DNA of 37,763 bases from a virus: positions 1 to 37,763 of IMG/VR virus record IMGVR_UViG_3300042559_002530. One strand, written 5' to 3'. Below the pieces are notes generated by a model. That model saw only the letters and a list, made by a program, of their open reading frames with translations. It was not told the origin of the DNA and searched no databases. A program made the translations under genes and the position numbers. Shown piece after piece: positions 1-9,107 of this stretch (positions are counted from its first letter, which is position 1; each line of letters starts with the position of its first letter).

Positions 1-1
1 T

Positions 2-880
2 ACTGACGGAACAAGTGGAACAAGTGGTACTGATGGTACAAGTGGAACCGATGGTACAAGTGGTACTGACGGAACTTCTGGTACAAGTGGAACCGATGGT
101 ACAAGTGGAACCGACGGAACAAGTGGAACTGACGGAACAAGTGGAACTGACGGAACAAGTGGAACTGATGGCACTTCTGGCACTTCTGGTACTGATGGAA
201 CAAGTGGAACTGATGGAACAAGTGGAACTGACGGAACAAGTGGAACTGATGGCACTTCTGGTACAAGTGGAACTGACGGAACAAGTGGAACCGATGGCAC
301 TTCTGGCACTTCTGGAACTGATGGTACAAGTGGAACCGATGGCACTTCTGGCACTTCTGGAACTGATGGTACAAGTGGAACCGATGGTACAAGTGGTACT
401 GACGGAACTTCTGGTACAAGTGGAACCGATGGTACAAGTGGAACCGATGGTACAAGTGGAACCGATGGTACAAGTGGAACCGATGGCACTTCTGGAACAA
501 GTGGAACTGACGGAACAAGTGGAACCGATGGCACTTCTGGCACTTCTGGAACTGATGGTACAAGTGGAACCGATGGTACAAGTGGTACTGACGGAACTTC
601 TGGTATTTCTGGAACCGATGGTACTTCTGGGACTGATGGTACTTCCGGTACTGATGGAACAAGTGGTACTGATGGAACTTCTGGTATTTCTGGAACCGAT
701 GGTACTTCTGGGACTGATGGTACTTCCGGTACTGATGGAACAAGTGGTACTGATGGTACAAGTGGAACTGACGGAACTTCTGGTGTGTCTGGAACTGACG
801 GAACTTCTGGTACTGATGGAACAAGTGGTACTGATGGTACAAGTGGTATTTCTGGAGTAAATGGTACAGATGGTACATCT
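2..880 (+). repeat. Collagen-type coding repeat, 9-bp unit in 18-bp pairs
   Basis: The DNA is a continuous run of 9-bp units encoding G-T-S or G-T-D, with only synonymous wobble (ggt/gga, aca/act/acc, agt/tct, gat/gac). Longer blocks are exact: the 81-bp block at 601-681 is repeated from 682 to about 756. Such near-identity points to recent unequal exchange or slippage. There are no spacers and no palindromes. Confidence 0.95.
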
Positions 881-1327
881 GGAACAGGATTTAATGCCAT
901 AATAAACCCAGCTGATTATAGAATCTTAGCAGCAACTGGTTCATCAACAGACCAAGCAATTGCTCAAACAAATCTTACTTTCGATGGTTATTTATTAACA
1001 ATCGATGGTAGTATTTTATTAAATACAACACTATCTTTAGGTGTTTCAAGTACATCAGTTGTGGCTACATTTAGTAACACTTTAGGACGAGGAGTTTATT
1101 TTGACTATTATGTTTTCGGAGATGCTGGAACTAGAAGTAGAATGGGTACAGTTATGGCTATATTTGATAGTACTTTAGTTCAATATACTGACACATCTAC
1201 TACAGATTTAGGACTTGATACGAATGATATAGACTTTTCTGTTACCAATTCAGGTAGTGTTATTAGTTTAAATGCTATAGTAACTGCATATACTTGGGAT
1301 ATTAAAACAGGTATAAGAATTATATAA
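2..1327 (+). CDS. Collagen-like tail fibre protein, 5'-truncated by the window edge
   Basis: The reading frame is open from base 2 to a TAA at 1325-1327, so the start lies upstream of the window. About 293 residues are almost pure Gly-X-Y triplets, mainly G-T-S and G-T-D with rare G-I-S and G-V-S, the signature of a collagen-like triple helix. The last ~145 residues, from about base 885, are a non-repetitive, beta-rich, Thr/Ser-rich domain beginning N-A-I-I-N-P-A-D-Y, a common type of C-terminal head or trimerisation domain in phage fibres. Family knowledge: collagen-like stretches in phage fibres form trimeric rods that hold a receptor-binding tip. The next gene on the same strand is another giant fibre, which supports an adsorption role. 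The hydrophobic frame starting at base 15 is a by-product of the repeat and is not a gene. Receptor unknown. Confidence 0.85.
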   Translation, partial: TDGTSGTSGTDGTSGTDGTSGTDGTSGTSGTDGTSGTDGTSGTDGTSGTDGTSGTDGTSGTSGTDGTSGTDGTSGTDGTSGTDGTSGTSGTDGTSGTDGTSGTSGTDGTSGTDGTSGTSGTDGTSGTDGTSGTDGTSGTSGTDGTSGTDGTSGTDGTSGTDGTSGTSGTDGTSGTDGTSGTSGTDGTSGTDGTSGTDGTSGISGTDGTSGTDGTSGTDGTSGTDGTSGISGTDGTSGTDGTSGTDGTSGTDGTSGTDGTSGVSGTDGTSGTDGTSGTDGTSGISGVNGTDGTSGTGFNAIINPADYRILAATGSSTDQAIAQTNLTFDGYLLTIDGSILLNTTLSLGVSSTSVVATFSNTLGRGVYFDYYVFGDAGTRSRMGTVMAIFDSTLVQYTDTSTTDLGLDTNDIDFSVTNSGSVISLNAIVTAYTWDIKTGIRII

Positions 1328-1373
1328 TATTTTTTATTATAGGTTATAATTTATTAAATATGAATTCATGAAA

Positions 1374-1386
1374 TTTATATATACAT
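1374..1386 (+). promoter_or_regulatory. Candidate phage promoter element upstream of the 2149-residue fibre gene
   Basis: TTTATATATACAT lies 61 bp before the start codon. The identical 13-mer occurs before the tape measure gene (13146-13158), and a near copy precedes the tail sheath gene. This recurrence ahead of late structural genes suggests a late-type promoter comparable to the T4 TATAAATA element. The start site has not been mapped. Confidence 0.4.
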
Positions 1387-1447
1387 AGATTAGATTTTAT
1401 CTATTCATGGCTTTTCTTTTGGAGAGTGAAAAAAGAAAAAATAATAA

Positions 1448-4400
1448 ATGAATCAAGAATTCGTAACAAGACGCGGTTTAATATCACAAGGTGGTATAAC
1501 ATTTCCATATGTTGGTATATCAACGACATATTCAATATCTTCAGACGATTATTTTATAGAATGTACTTCAGGTACTTTTAATGTAACTTTACCAACAGCT
1601 GTAGGTTCAGCTGGTAAAATTTATGTAGTTAAAAATAGTGGAACTGGAATAGTAACGATTGATACTACTTCATCTGAAACAATTGATGGAGTTCTTACAA
1701 AAACACTTAATCAATATGATAGTGTTATATTGGAAAGTAATGGAGCTAACTGGGTAATTGTTGGTGACTCAGGTTCAATTTTTTCTTTATCTGTTGATAA
1801 TGGTTTATCATTAATAGGAGCGACAGCTATTTTAGGTGGTACTATTTCACAAAATACAATTTTACATGGTGAAGAATATGATTTGATAATGTCTAATTTT
1901 GATAATCTTTATTTCACTTCTTCAGTTTTTGATGTTGAATCTGACTTTATAAGTTTAGATTCGGGTCTAGGATCTATTCAAATTATTTCTGGACAGGATA
2001 TTGTATTAGTTGCTAATGATGTATTAACAATATCAGCAACATCAGGAAATATTACAACTTTTAACCTAGAAGGTTTAGTTTATACAGCCGATTATAACGC
2101 TACTTTTGTCACACATTCATTGGTTGATAAACAATATGTTGATTCATTAATCAATGCTGTTGGCGCTACGAATGGTTTAAGTGAAGTTTCATCCGGTGTT
2201 ATTGCTTTAGGTGGTACTATTTCACAAAATACACTCCTACAAGGTGAAGGTTATGATTTAACTATTGAAAACTTTAATAGTCTTTACTTTACATCTTCTA
2301 TTTTTGATGTTGAGTCGGATCTTATAAGTTTAGATGCTGGTACTGGTAATGTTCAGATATTCGGAGATTCCGGTGTGGATATAGTATCATCTAGTTCTTC
2401 AATAACTATTTCAGGTGAATCTGGTTTAGTAACTATTAGTAATTTAGAAGGTTTAGTTTATACAGCTGATTATAACGCTACATTTGTTACACATTCATTG
2501 ATTGATAGACTATATGTTGATTCATTATTCGCTCTTACTGGTGGTAGTTTTTATACTGAAGTCACACATTCTGTTTTATTAGGATTAATTGCTTCAAATT
2601 CATTGGGAACAGCATCTAACTATTTAATAACAGACTATCAAACCATTTATTTAGCTCCTGATTATTATGTAGATGGTAGTATAAGATCCTCAACGGCATC
2701 TTATGGTCCAGTTGAACCAATATTGGTTACTGCTTTGTCTTGTAACTCATTAGTAGTTGATGCCTATCAGCCAGCTTGGCCACTTGATACAATTAAATAT
2801 GATGTCACATCACAAGCAATTGGATCTGATGATGTCTCTTTAGGTACAATAATTGAAAGAGTTGATCAATATGGAAATAGAACAGATTATGACCATAGAA
2901 ATGTTTTATATAAAAGATATCAATCATATAATAGAGCTACAATCTCATCACATGCTGATAAAAGATTAGCAGGTGTTATAACAGCTTATGATTGTGCAAC
3001 GGGTGTTATTAATGGTAATGGTACGGCATTCCTTACACAACTTTCCGTAGGTGATATCATTCTTATAGAGATTAATAATTTTACACAGGTTGGTGTTAAA
3101 GTTACTAATATTTCTAGTAATATTCTTATTGATGTTCAGGTAGACTCTAGTTTTAGTGGTATTGTTTTCTCAGGTGAATCTTTTGAATATTACGCTTCTG
3201 ATCAATTAATCGGGTCAGGTAGTAGTGGTGACTATTCTCAATATTGTGATTGGAAAGAAGTTTATGTTGGTCAATCTGATAATGGTGAATTTAGTAATAG
3301 ATATACATTTGATTTTTCTTATGAGTTAGTATCTATTGGTGTAGTTGAATCTAAAAATAACTTTATTAATAATCATGAAGGACTTCAGTATGGGTCTGGG
3401 TTTGTTCTTTCTAATATAGTTTTCGGTTGGAGTTCTATTTCTAATACCATTGGAAATTATTCTTTTAATAATACATTTCCTATAGGTTCTTCCTTTAATA
3501 CTATTGGTGATTTATTTACTAATAACACTATTTATGGAAATAGTGGTGATGATGTTACCAATGGTTCTAAATTTAATGACAATAGAATAGATAATAACTT
3601 TGAAGGAAATACTATTTTTGGAGTATTCAAAAGTAATCAAATAGGAAATGGATTTGTTAATAATTATATTAATAGTTTGGAACAATCATTTCCTCAAGAT
3701 ACTAATAGAGGATTCTCATTTAACACAATTGGTGTATCTGATATAATTTCGACCATTTCCATGCCTAAATGTTTTAATGAAAATAAAATAATAGGAACAT
3801 TTAGAGATAATACTATTGATACATCTTTTTGGAGAAATAAAATATATAACTTTTTTAGTGATAACCAAATAGGATCTGAATTTGAGGAGAATGAGATAGG
3901 AACTATTGATTTCTTAGGTGGTGGTGGAGGTGAAATCGATAGTTTTATATTCAGTAGTAATATAATCAGAGATGGTTTCATGGGAAATATATTCTATAAT
4001 TCAAATTTTAATAACAATAACATTGGTGATTCATTTGGTGGTAATCTAATCAGAGGAGATTTCTATGGTAATCAAATAGGAACCTACTTCTATGATAATA
4101 AAACAAATAACAACTTTGGATCCAATCAAATAGGAAACGATTTTGAATCAAATGATACATTCTGTAATTATTCTAATAATCAAATAGGAAATGGTTTCTA
4201 TGCAAATAACCTAGGTGATAATACTAAATGGGGATGGAATGATTTAAGTAACATTTCAGGTAGAAATTTTAATTTATTTTCTACTTCATTTCAACATTTT
4301 GGAGGTAATTTTAGAGATAAAATTATTTTTGAAGAAGTTGTTATGTTGGATGTTGCTAATAACCAATATTATAGAGTTATGTTTACTAGATGGACTCCAT

Positions 4401-7400
4401 TAAGTGCAGGTGGAGGATTCTCTTATGAGAGAACAGAGATAGATCCAATAACCGGATCAGATATTGGATCTACTGTTTACTTTACTAAAACTGATGGTGG
4501 TTCTGAAGTTGATATTATATCAGCTGGTGTTTTAGAAATAACTAGTTCTTCTTCTGAAGGTATTTACAACCAAGCATCAGAGGGTTCTTATACATCAGGT
4601 TCTTCACCAGCTGGTACATTATGGAATTCAAGATATACCACATATGATAGTATTAGTGGAATATATAATTATGTTAGTGGAAATGAATTCGTTAATAATA
4701 GAATTGCAAATGCTTTTTCAAATAATACTATTAAATCTTTTTTTGGGGGTAAAAATGGTAATACTATTGGTGGAGGTTTCTCTAATAATAATATTAGATT
4801 GAACTTTTATGATAATATTATCGGAAATTCCTTTACTGAAAATGTAATAAAAAATTATTTTTTCGGAAATTCAATAGGTAATACTTTTGTTAATAATAAT
4901 ATAAAAAATAATTTTAGATTAAATGAGATACAAAATAACTTTGAAAAAAATTTCATAGACTATGATTTTTATTCCAATGAAATACAAAATTATTTTTCAA
5001 CCAATTTAATAGGATATGACTTTCATGGGAATAAGATAGGTGATCACTTCCAAAATAATATTATAGGTAATTATGGTGGAAATAGACCAGCTAGTTTCTA
5101 TGATAATGTTATTGGTAATTATTTTGGTACTGATATAAATAATAATAATCTTGGTAACAATATAAGAACATTATTCTTTGGAAATAGGATAGGTAACTTC
5201 TTTAATGATAATATTTTATTTGAAAACTTCGAAGCTAATAAAATTGGAAATGGATTCTTTCAAAACTTGATTAATGATGGTTTCTATAGTAATATTATTG
5301 GAGAAGACTTCAAATTTAATTTACTGGATTCAAACTTTACTAATAATAACATTGGAGACGAATTTATAGTTAATTTTTTTGGTAGAAATTGTGTCGATAA
5401 TGTTATTGGTAATCTTTGTTTGTTGAATGTTATAGGAAATCGTTTCGATTCTAATAACATTGGAAACATTTTTGCACAAAATACGATATCAAATAACTTT
5501 ACAAATAATAACTTAGGAGATTTAAATACTGATAATATAATTGGAGATGATTTTGTTGGTAATAATACTAAATTGAGATTCAAATTAAATCAAATACAAG
5601 ATAACTTCGAATATAATAATGTTGGTAGTAATTTTGAATCTAATTATATTCTAGATAACTTCTTAGAAAATGATATTGATAATGACTTCAAGTTAAATGT
5701 AATTGGAACATCAAGTGTTTATGGTAATAGTGCAAACTTTGAAAAGAATTTTATTGGACATTCATTTAAATCTAATAGAATTGGTCAAGGATTCAAAAGT
5801 AATCAAATTAAAGATTATTTCATCAAAAATGAAATAGGATATGCTTTCAAGTATAATGTAATTGGTAGTTATTTCGGGAATGAGGAAACTACTCCTAATT
5901 TCTATTTTCCAACTCCGTTCTCAAATAGAATCAAAGACTTTTTTAATAATAATAGAATTGGTGACTATTTCGGGTATGATATAAATGGTGGTGGTGGAAA
6001 CGGTGGTAACTTAATCGGTACTAAATTCAACTTCAATACAATTGGACATGGATTTGTATTTAATATTACATATACTGACCAATTTGGTGGTGATAATATG
6101 TCTACTAATAATATTGGTGATGATTTCACATTTAATGTAATAAAACCACATTTTAATTTTAATACAATTGGAAATTTATTCTCAAATAATGATATAGCTA
6201 GTGATTTTACTGGAAATACTATTCCTTATTTCTTTTATTCAAATACAATAGGTAAATATTTTACATCAAATGTATTATCATATACTAGTATGTTTAATAC
6301 TATTAAAGATGGATTTGAGTCAAATCATATTGGTGACTCATTTATTGGTAACTTTATCAACATTGGTTGTGCTAGAAATGTTATAGGTGATTTAATGGGA
6401 TCTACTACACTTGGTAATACAATAGGTAAAGATTTTACAGATAATAATATTGGTAATAACTTTAGATTAAATACTATTGCTAATGAATTCCAATACAATA
6501 AAATCGGAACATTCTTTGAAGGTAATAATATTGGTGTTAGGTTTCAACATAATGAAATCGGAAGCTATTTTGGAGCTAAACAAAATCTATTCTTCTCTAC
6601 TTATACTCCTACTGGAAATAATACACAAGAAGACTTTATAGGTAATAAAATTGGAAATTATTTTGGTAATGATTTTAATTATCCAGCTGGTTCTGGTGGT
6701 GAAGATGGTGGTAATTTAATGGCCAGTTCATTTAAAAATAACACATTTGGTGATAATGTTATTTTTAATATTTTTGATAAAAACTTTCAATGGAATCAAT
6801 TAGGAAATGAAATTTGGTTCAACTCTTTTGGTAGATCTTCTAGAAGTAATAAAATTGGAAACCTATTTGTTGGTAATAGTGGTAATGGTGGTTGGCCTAA
6901 TATGATGGGTCCGAGATTTGTTTTAAACTCTATAGGTGATATTACTGGATTTAATCAGATAAGAAGAGAATTTCAACATAATAAAATCGGAAATAGATTT
7001 GGTAATTCTACATTATCAGGTCCTTCAAATGACATTCGTGCTGGATTTCAGAGAAATGTTATAGGTGATCATTTTGGATCTGATCCAAAAGCTGGAAATA
7101 ACGCAGGTGGTAATTATATAGCGGAGGACTTTATGGATAATCACATTGGTAATTTATTTTTGTATAATACTATTCAGTCATCATATCAAAGTAATCATAT
7201 TGCTAACTACTTTATTGATAATAATATAGGAATTGTTTTTTCCAAAAATCATATTAGTGATTCGTTTGAAGGTAATCAAATAGAAAACTTTTTTACTGAA
7301 AATAGAGTAGGATATTACTTTCATGATAATATAATTAAAAGTCAATTTTATAACAATGAGATTAATGGTTGGTTCCGTGATAATAATATACTTGATTACT

Positions 7401-7897
7401 TCTCTTATAATAAGATAGTAACAAATAAGTTTTTCCTAAATACTATTGATTCAAATTTTAAACAAAATATAATTGAAACTGAAATAAGTTCAGTTGATTT
7501 TACAACATATAATGGTGAGATATTAACTTATACTTTAACAACTTCTAATTCGGGGATTACTGGTACTTACAGTGGATTAACACCGAGCGGTCCTTCAAGT
7601 CTTAATGGAACCGGAGCCACTTTTGATGTTGTTATATCATCTGGTGGTACTGTATCATCTGTTTCTATCAACACAAGTGGTAAAAATTATGTAACTGGTA
7701 ATACATTTGGAATAGATGGTGTAAATGTTGGTGGTGTTTCAGTAACAGATGATATAATAATAACCATAAATAATGTTAGAATTCCATCAGTTTATGCGAC
7801 TTATAGTTGTCACATAATTGAAAGATATGATGGTGTTAAGAGATTAACTTATCATAATGCTTTTGATGCGTTAACAGTAAAAAATATTAATATATAA
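1448..7897 (+). CDS. Giant beta-helix tail fibre/adhesin with nonapeptide repeats (2149 aa)
   Basis: Residues ~15-110 resemble a small fibre attachment domain (S-G-T-F-N-V-T-L-P type strands). Residues ~115-364 are two tandem copies of a ~125-residue module ending T-A-D-Y-N-A-T-F-V-T-H-S-L. Residues ~365-585 form a mixed domain (Y-L-I-T-D-Y-Q-T-I, R-V-D-Q-Y-G-N-R-T-D-Y-D-H-R). From ~655 to ~930 and ~1078 to ~2040 runs a 9-residue repeat N-x-I-G-x-x-F-x-x, over a hundred copies by rough estimate, with I and F spaced 4 then 5. That pattern fits a stacked beta-helix with an I/F core and Asn ladders. Residues ~930-1077 are a globular insertion. The C terminus carries an ~88-residue domain also found in the 2052-residue protein at 19152-25310, then a short end domain. 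The next gene starts 3 bp after the stop. Likely a receptor-binding or long fibre; target unknown. Confidence 0.8.
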   Translation: MNQEFVTRRGLISQGGITFPYVGISTTYSISSDDYFIECTSGTFNVTLPTAVGSAGKIYVVKNSGTGIVTIDTTSSETIDGVLTKTLNQYDSVILESNGANWVIVGDSGSIFSLSVDNGLSLIGATAILGGTISQNTILHGEEYDLIMSNFDNLYFTSSVFDVESDFISLDSGLGSIQIISGQDIVLVANDVLTISATSGNITTFNLEGLVYTADYNATFVTHSLVDKQYVDSLINAVGATNGLSEVSSGVIALGGTISQNTLLQGEGYDLTIENFNSLYFTSSIFDVESDLISLDAGTGNVQIFGDSGVDIVSSSSSITISGESGLVTISNLEGLVYTADYNATFVTHSLIDRLYVDSLFALTGGSFYTEVTHSVLLGLIASNSLGTASNYLITDYQTIYLAPDYYVDGSIRSSTASYGPVEPILVTALSCNSLVVDAYQPAWPLDTIKYDVTSQAIGSDDVSLGTIIERVDQYGNRTDYDHRNVLYKRYQSYNRATISSHADKRLAGVITAYDCATGVINGNGTAFLTQLSVGDIILIEINNFTQVGVKVTNISSNILIDVQVDSSFSGIVFSGESFEYYASDQLIGSGSSGDYSQYCDWKEVYVGQSDNGEFSNRYTFDFSYELVSIGVVESKNNFINNHEGLQYGSGFVLSNIVFGWSSISNTIGNYSFNNTFPIGSSFNTIGDLFTNNTIYGNSGDDVTNGSKFNDNRIDNNFEGNTIFGVFKSNQIGNGFVNNYINSLEQSFPQDTNRGFSFNTIGVSDIISTISMPKCFNENKIIGTFRDNTIDTSFWRNKIYNFFSDNQIGSEFEENEIGTIDFLGGGGGEIDSFIFSSNIIRDGFMGNIFYNSNFNNNNIGDSFGGNLIRGDFYGNQIGTYFYDNKTNNNFGSNQIGNDFESNDTFCNYSNNQIGNGFYANNLGDNTKWGWNDLSNISGRNFNLFSTSFQHFGGNFRDKIIFEEVVMLDVANNQYYRVMFTRWTPLSAGGGFSYERTEIDPITGSDIGSTVYFTKTDGGSEVDIISAGVLEITSSSSEGIYNQASEGSYTSGSSPAGTLWNSRYTTYDSISGIYNYVSGNEFVNNRIANAFSNNTIKSFFGGKNGNTIGGGFSNNNIRLNFYDNIIGNSFTENVIKNYFFGNSIGNTFVNNNIKNNFRLNEIQNNFEKNFIDYDFYSNEIQNYFSTNLIGYDFHGNKIGDHFQNNIIGNYGGNRPASFYDNVIGNYFGTDINNNNLGNNIRTLFFGNRIGNFFNDNILFENFEANKIGNGFFQNLINDGFYSNIIGEDFKFNLLDSNFTNNNIGDEFIVNFFGRNCVDNVIGNLCLLNVIGNRFDSNNIGNIFAQNTISNNFTNNNLGDLNTDNIIGDDFVGNNTKLRFKLNQIQDNFEYNNVGSNFESNYILDNFLENDIDNDFKLNVIGTSSVYGNSANFEKNFIGHSFKSNRIGQGFKSNQIKDYFIKNEIGYAFKYNVIGSYFGNEETTPNFYFPTPFSNRIKDFFNNNRIGDYFGYDINGGGGNGGNLIGTKFNFNTIGHGFVFNITYTDQFGGDNMSTNNIGDDFTFNVIKPHFNFNTIGNLFSNNDIASDFTGNTIPYFFYSNTIGKYFTSNVLSYTSMFNTIKDGFESNHIGDSFIGNFINIGCARNVIGDLMGSTTLGNTIGKDFTDNNIGNNFRLNTIANEFQYNKIGTFFEGNNIGVRFQHNEIGSYFGAKQNLFFSTYTPTGNNTQEDFIGNKIGNYFGNDFNYPAGSGGEDGGNLMASSFKNNTFGDNVIFNIFDKNFQWNQLGNEIWFNSFGRSSRSNKIGNLFVGNSGNGGWPNMMGPRFVLNSIGDITGFNQIRREFQHNKIGNRFGNSTLSGPSNDIRAGFQRNVIGDHFGSDPKAGNNAGGNYIAEDFMDNHIGNLFLYNTIQSSYQSNHIANYFIDNNIGIVFSKNHISDSFEGNQIENFFTENRVGYYFHDNIIKSQFYNNEINGWFRDNNILDYFSYNKIVTNKFFLNTIDSNFKQNIIETEISSVDFTTYNGEILTYTLTTSNSGITGTYSGLTPSGPSSLNGTGATFDVVISSGGTVSSVSINTSGKNYVTGNTFGIDGVNVGGVSVTDDIIITINNVRIPSVYATYSCHIIERYDGVKRLTYHNAFDALTVKNINI
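1790..2539 (+). repeat. Tandem duplication of a ~125-residue module inside the fibre gene
   Basis: Two consecutive copies share L-G-G-T-I-S-Q-N-T, L-Y-F-T-S-S, F-D-V-E-S-D, and L-E-G-L-V-Y-T-A-D-Y-N-A-T-F with a 125-residue (375-bp) offset. At the DNA level the ends stay close, including a near-exact stretch around 2071-2120 and 2446-2495. Confidence 0.85.
3410..7490 (+). repeat. Nonapeptide (27-bp) coding repeat array, N-x-I-G-x-x-F-x-x
   Basis: Degenerate 27-bp units encode a repeated pattern with Ile/Leu/Val at one site, Phe four residues later and Asn flanking both. The array is interrupted at about 4250-4680 by an unrelated domain and by short Gly-rich loops (for example near 3915 and 5985). 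The protein pattern is conserved while the DNA is strongly diverged, so this array is old and under structural selection, unlike the collagen repeat upstream. Confidence 0.85.
7511..7780 (+). repeat. Partner copy of the shared ~88-residue fibre domain
   Basis: Located near the C terminus of the 2149-residue fibre, after the nonapeptide helix. It corresponds motif by motif to 24201-24472 on the other strand, where it sits in the N-terminal third of a different protein, so the domain is mobile between structural genes. Confidence 0.85.
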
Positions 7898-7900
7898 ACT

Positions 7901-8371
7901 ATGGAGGAACAACCAAATAATGCGGATACAGTAGTGAGTGGTATGTTTATATCAAGAATCACTTCAGATGATGATAGACAAACATCATATAATTTAAATA
8001 CCGTGACTGATATTGAAGGTTTTGTAGTTGATACATGGAGTCTAGTTGAAGACCTTGGTGGTGTTCAAATAGATGGAAGTTCTTTGATAGTTAATTCTAA
8101 AGTTGGTGGATCAATCAGAGTCTCTGCGTCTAATGAAAAATACGTTAAACAACAAGAAGAAATAGGTAATGTAGTTGAATTGACAGAAGTTATACTAACA
8201 ACCAAAATTTTTAGTTTCTTTTTTAAAGTTAAAGAATATAAAAATTTGGTTCGAGACAATGCTAAATTTTTTACAAATATTGGAAAAGCTATGTCAATTG
8301 TTGCTGGTGATAGTAGTAGTGGACGTTTTCCAGGTATTGATTTACCAATAAAAAAAAGATTTAATGAATAA
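7901..8371 (+). CDS. Hypothetical protein linked to fibre gene (156 aa)
   Basis: I do not recognise a family. The ATG is 3 bp after the stop of the giant fibre gene, so the two are almost certainly co-transcribed and perhaps translationally coupled. The N-terminal ~110 residues are polar and beta-rich (G-M-F-I-S-R-I-T, S-L-I-V-N-S-K-V-G-G-S-I-R-V). Residues ~95-125 hold an amphipathic, Lys/Phe-rich stretch (K-I-F-S-F-F-F-K-V-K), and the end is basic. There is no signal peptide. Position suggests a fibre partner, connector or chaperone, but nothing in the sequence proves it. Confidence 0.75.
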   Translation: MEEQPNNADTVVSGMFISRITSDDDRQTSYNLNTVTDIEGFVVDTWSLVEDLGGVQIDGSSLIVNSKVGGSIRVSASNEKYVKQQEEIGNVVELTEVILTTKIFSFFFKVKEYKNLVRDNAKFFTNIGKAMSIVAGDSSSGRFPGIDLPIKKRFNE

Positions 8372-8376
8372 AAGAT

Positions 8377-9075
8377 ATGGAAGGACTAGTAAAAAAATCA
8401 ACAAGACCAAGACCTGATATAACTCCGGTTAAAAGAAATTCTACTTCATATTTTGAAGATAATCAACAATATACTTCTGACATCATAAATTCTATATTAG
8501 GTGAGATTGATGGTATTAGATCTGCTGGGAATACATTATCTATGGAATGTCATAAGATTCAAAATAGTATTGGTGAATTTGAAAAATCAATTGAAGGATT
8601 GACTGATCAAGCTTTAATTAAAAGAACTCAGAAAAAAATAGATGATCTTAATTCTAATTTAAGAAAAAGAAATAAAATATTAAATGATTATAACTCTCTT
8701 AGTGAAACAGAACTATCTCTTTTCATATCTGATAAGCTAATAGGTAATGATGTGGTTAATATTAAGAAAAATTCTAAAAATAAGATGCTTAGTCTTAAAA
8801 GATATACGGATGGTATAATTAAAAACTCAAAAACTAAAGCAGAAAAACAAAAAGAGACTTTTAATAAGGTTCCTGATTTACCTAGTCGTGAAGAAATTGA
8901 AGAAATGCCGGCTATTCCAAATAAGTCTAAAATTCCAGTTCCTAAAAACTCATATCAAGTTGATGAGATTGTATTGTTTGTTAAAAAATTTACAGAGAGA
9001 CAAAATTTACACAAAGTTAAATTGACAAAGGCCTTTGAATTATATATTTCAAATTCAGGTAAAACAAATAGTTAA
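8377..9075 (+). CDS. Hypothetical coiled-coil protein (232 aa)
   Basis: The start is 5 bp after the previous stop, continuing the fibre operon. The first ~25 residues are basic and proline-rich. Residues ~30-160 are strongly helical and rich in Lys, Glu, Asn and Ile/Leu, with heptad-like spacing around I-x-x-L-x-x-Q-A-L-I-K-R-T-Q-K-K-I-D-D-L, consistent with a coiled coil. A Pro-rich linker (~175-195, P-D-L-P-S-R-E-E-I and K-I-P-V-P-K) leads to a short helical end. No enzyme motif is visible. A structural connector or assembly chaperone for the fibres is a reasonable guess from context only. Confidence 0.72.
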   Translation: MEGLVKKSTRPRPDITPVKRNSTSYFEDNQQYTSDIINSILGEIDGIRSAGNTLSMECHKIQNSIGEFEKSIEGLTDQALIKRTQKKIDDLNSNLRKRNKILNDYNSLSETELSLFISDKLIGNDVVNIKKNSKNKMLSLKRYTDGIIKNSKTKAEKQKETFNKVPDLPSREEIEEMPAIPNKSKIPVPKNSYQVDEIVLFVKKFTERQNLHKVKLTKAFELYISNSGKTNS

Positions 9076-9107
9076 TTTCTTTATATTAATAAAAAAGAAT
9101 TTTAATT

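Noticed and set aside
15-860. Open frame encoding M-E-Q-V-V-L-M-V-Q-V type repeats over 281 residues
   Set aside because: It is the out-of-frame reading of the G-T-S/G-T-D repeat. The collagen frame is open to the edge and continues into a normal C-terminal domain.
2-880. Repeat tract considered as a CRISPR array
   Set aside because: Units are contiguous, 9 bp long and coding, with no unique spacers, no repeat palindrome and no cas genes.
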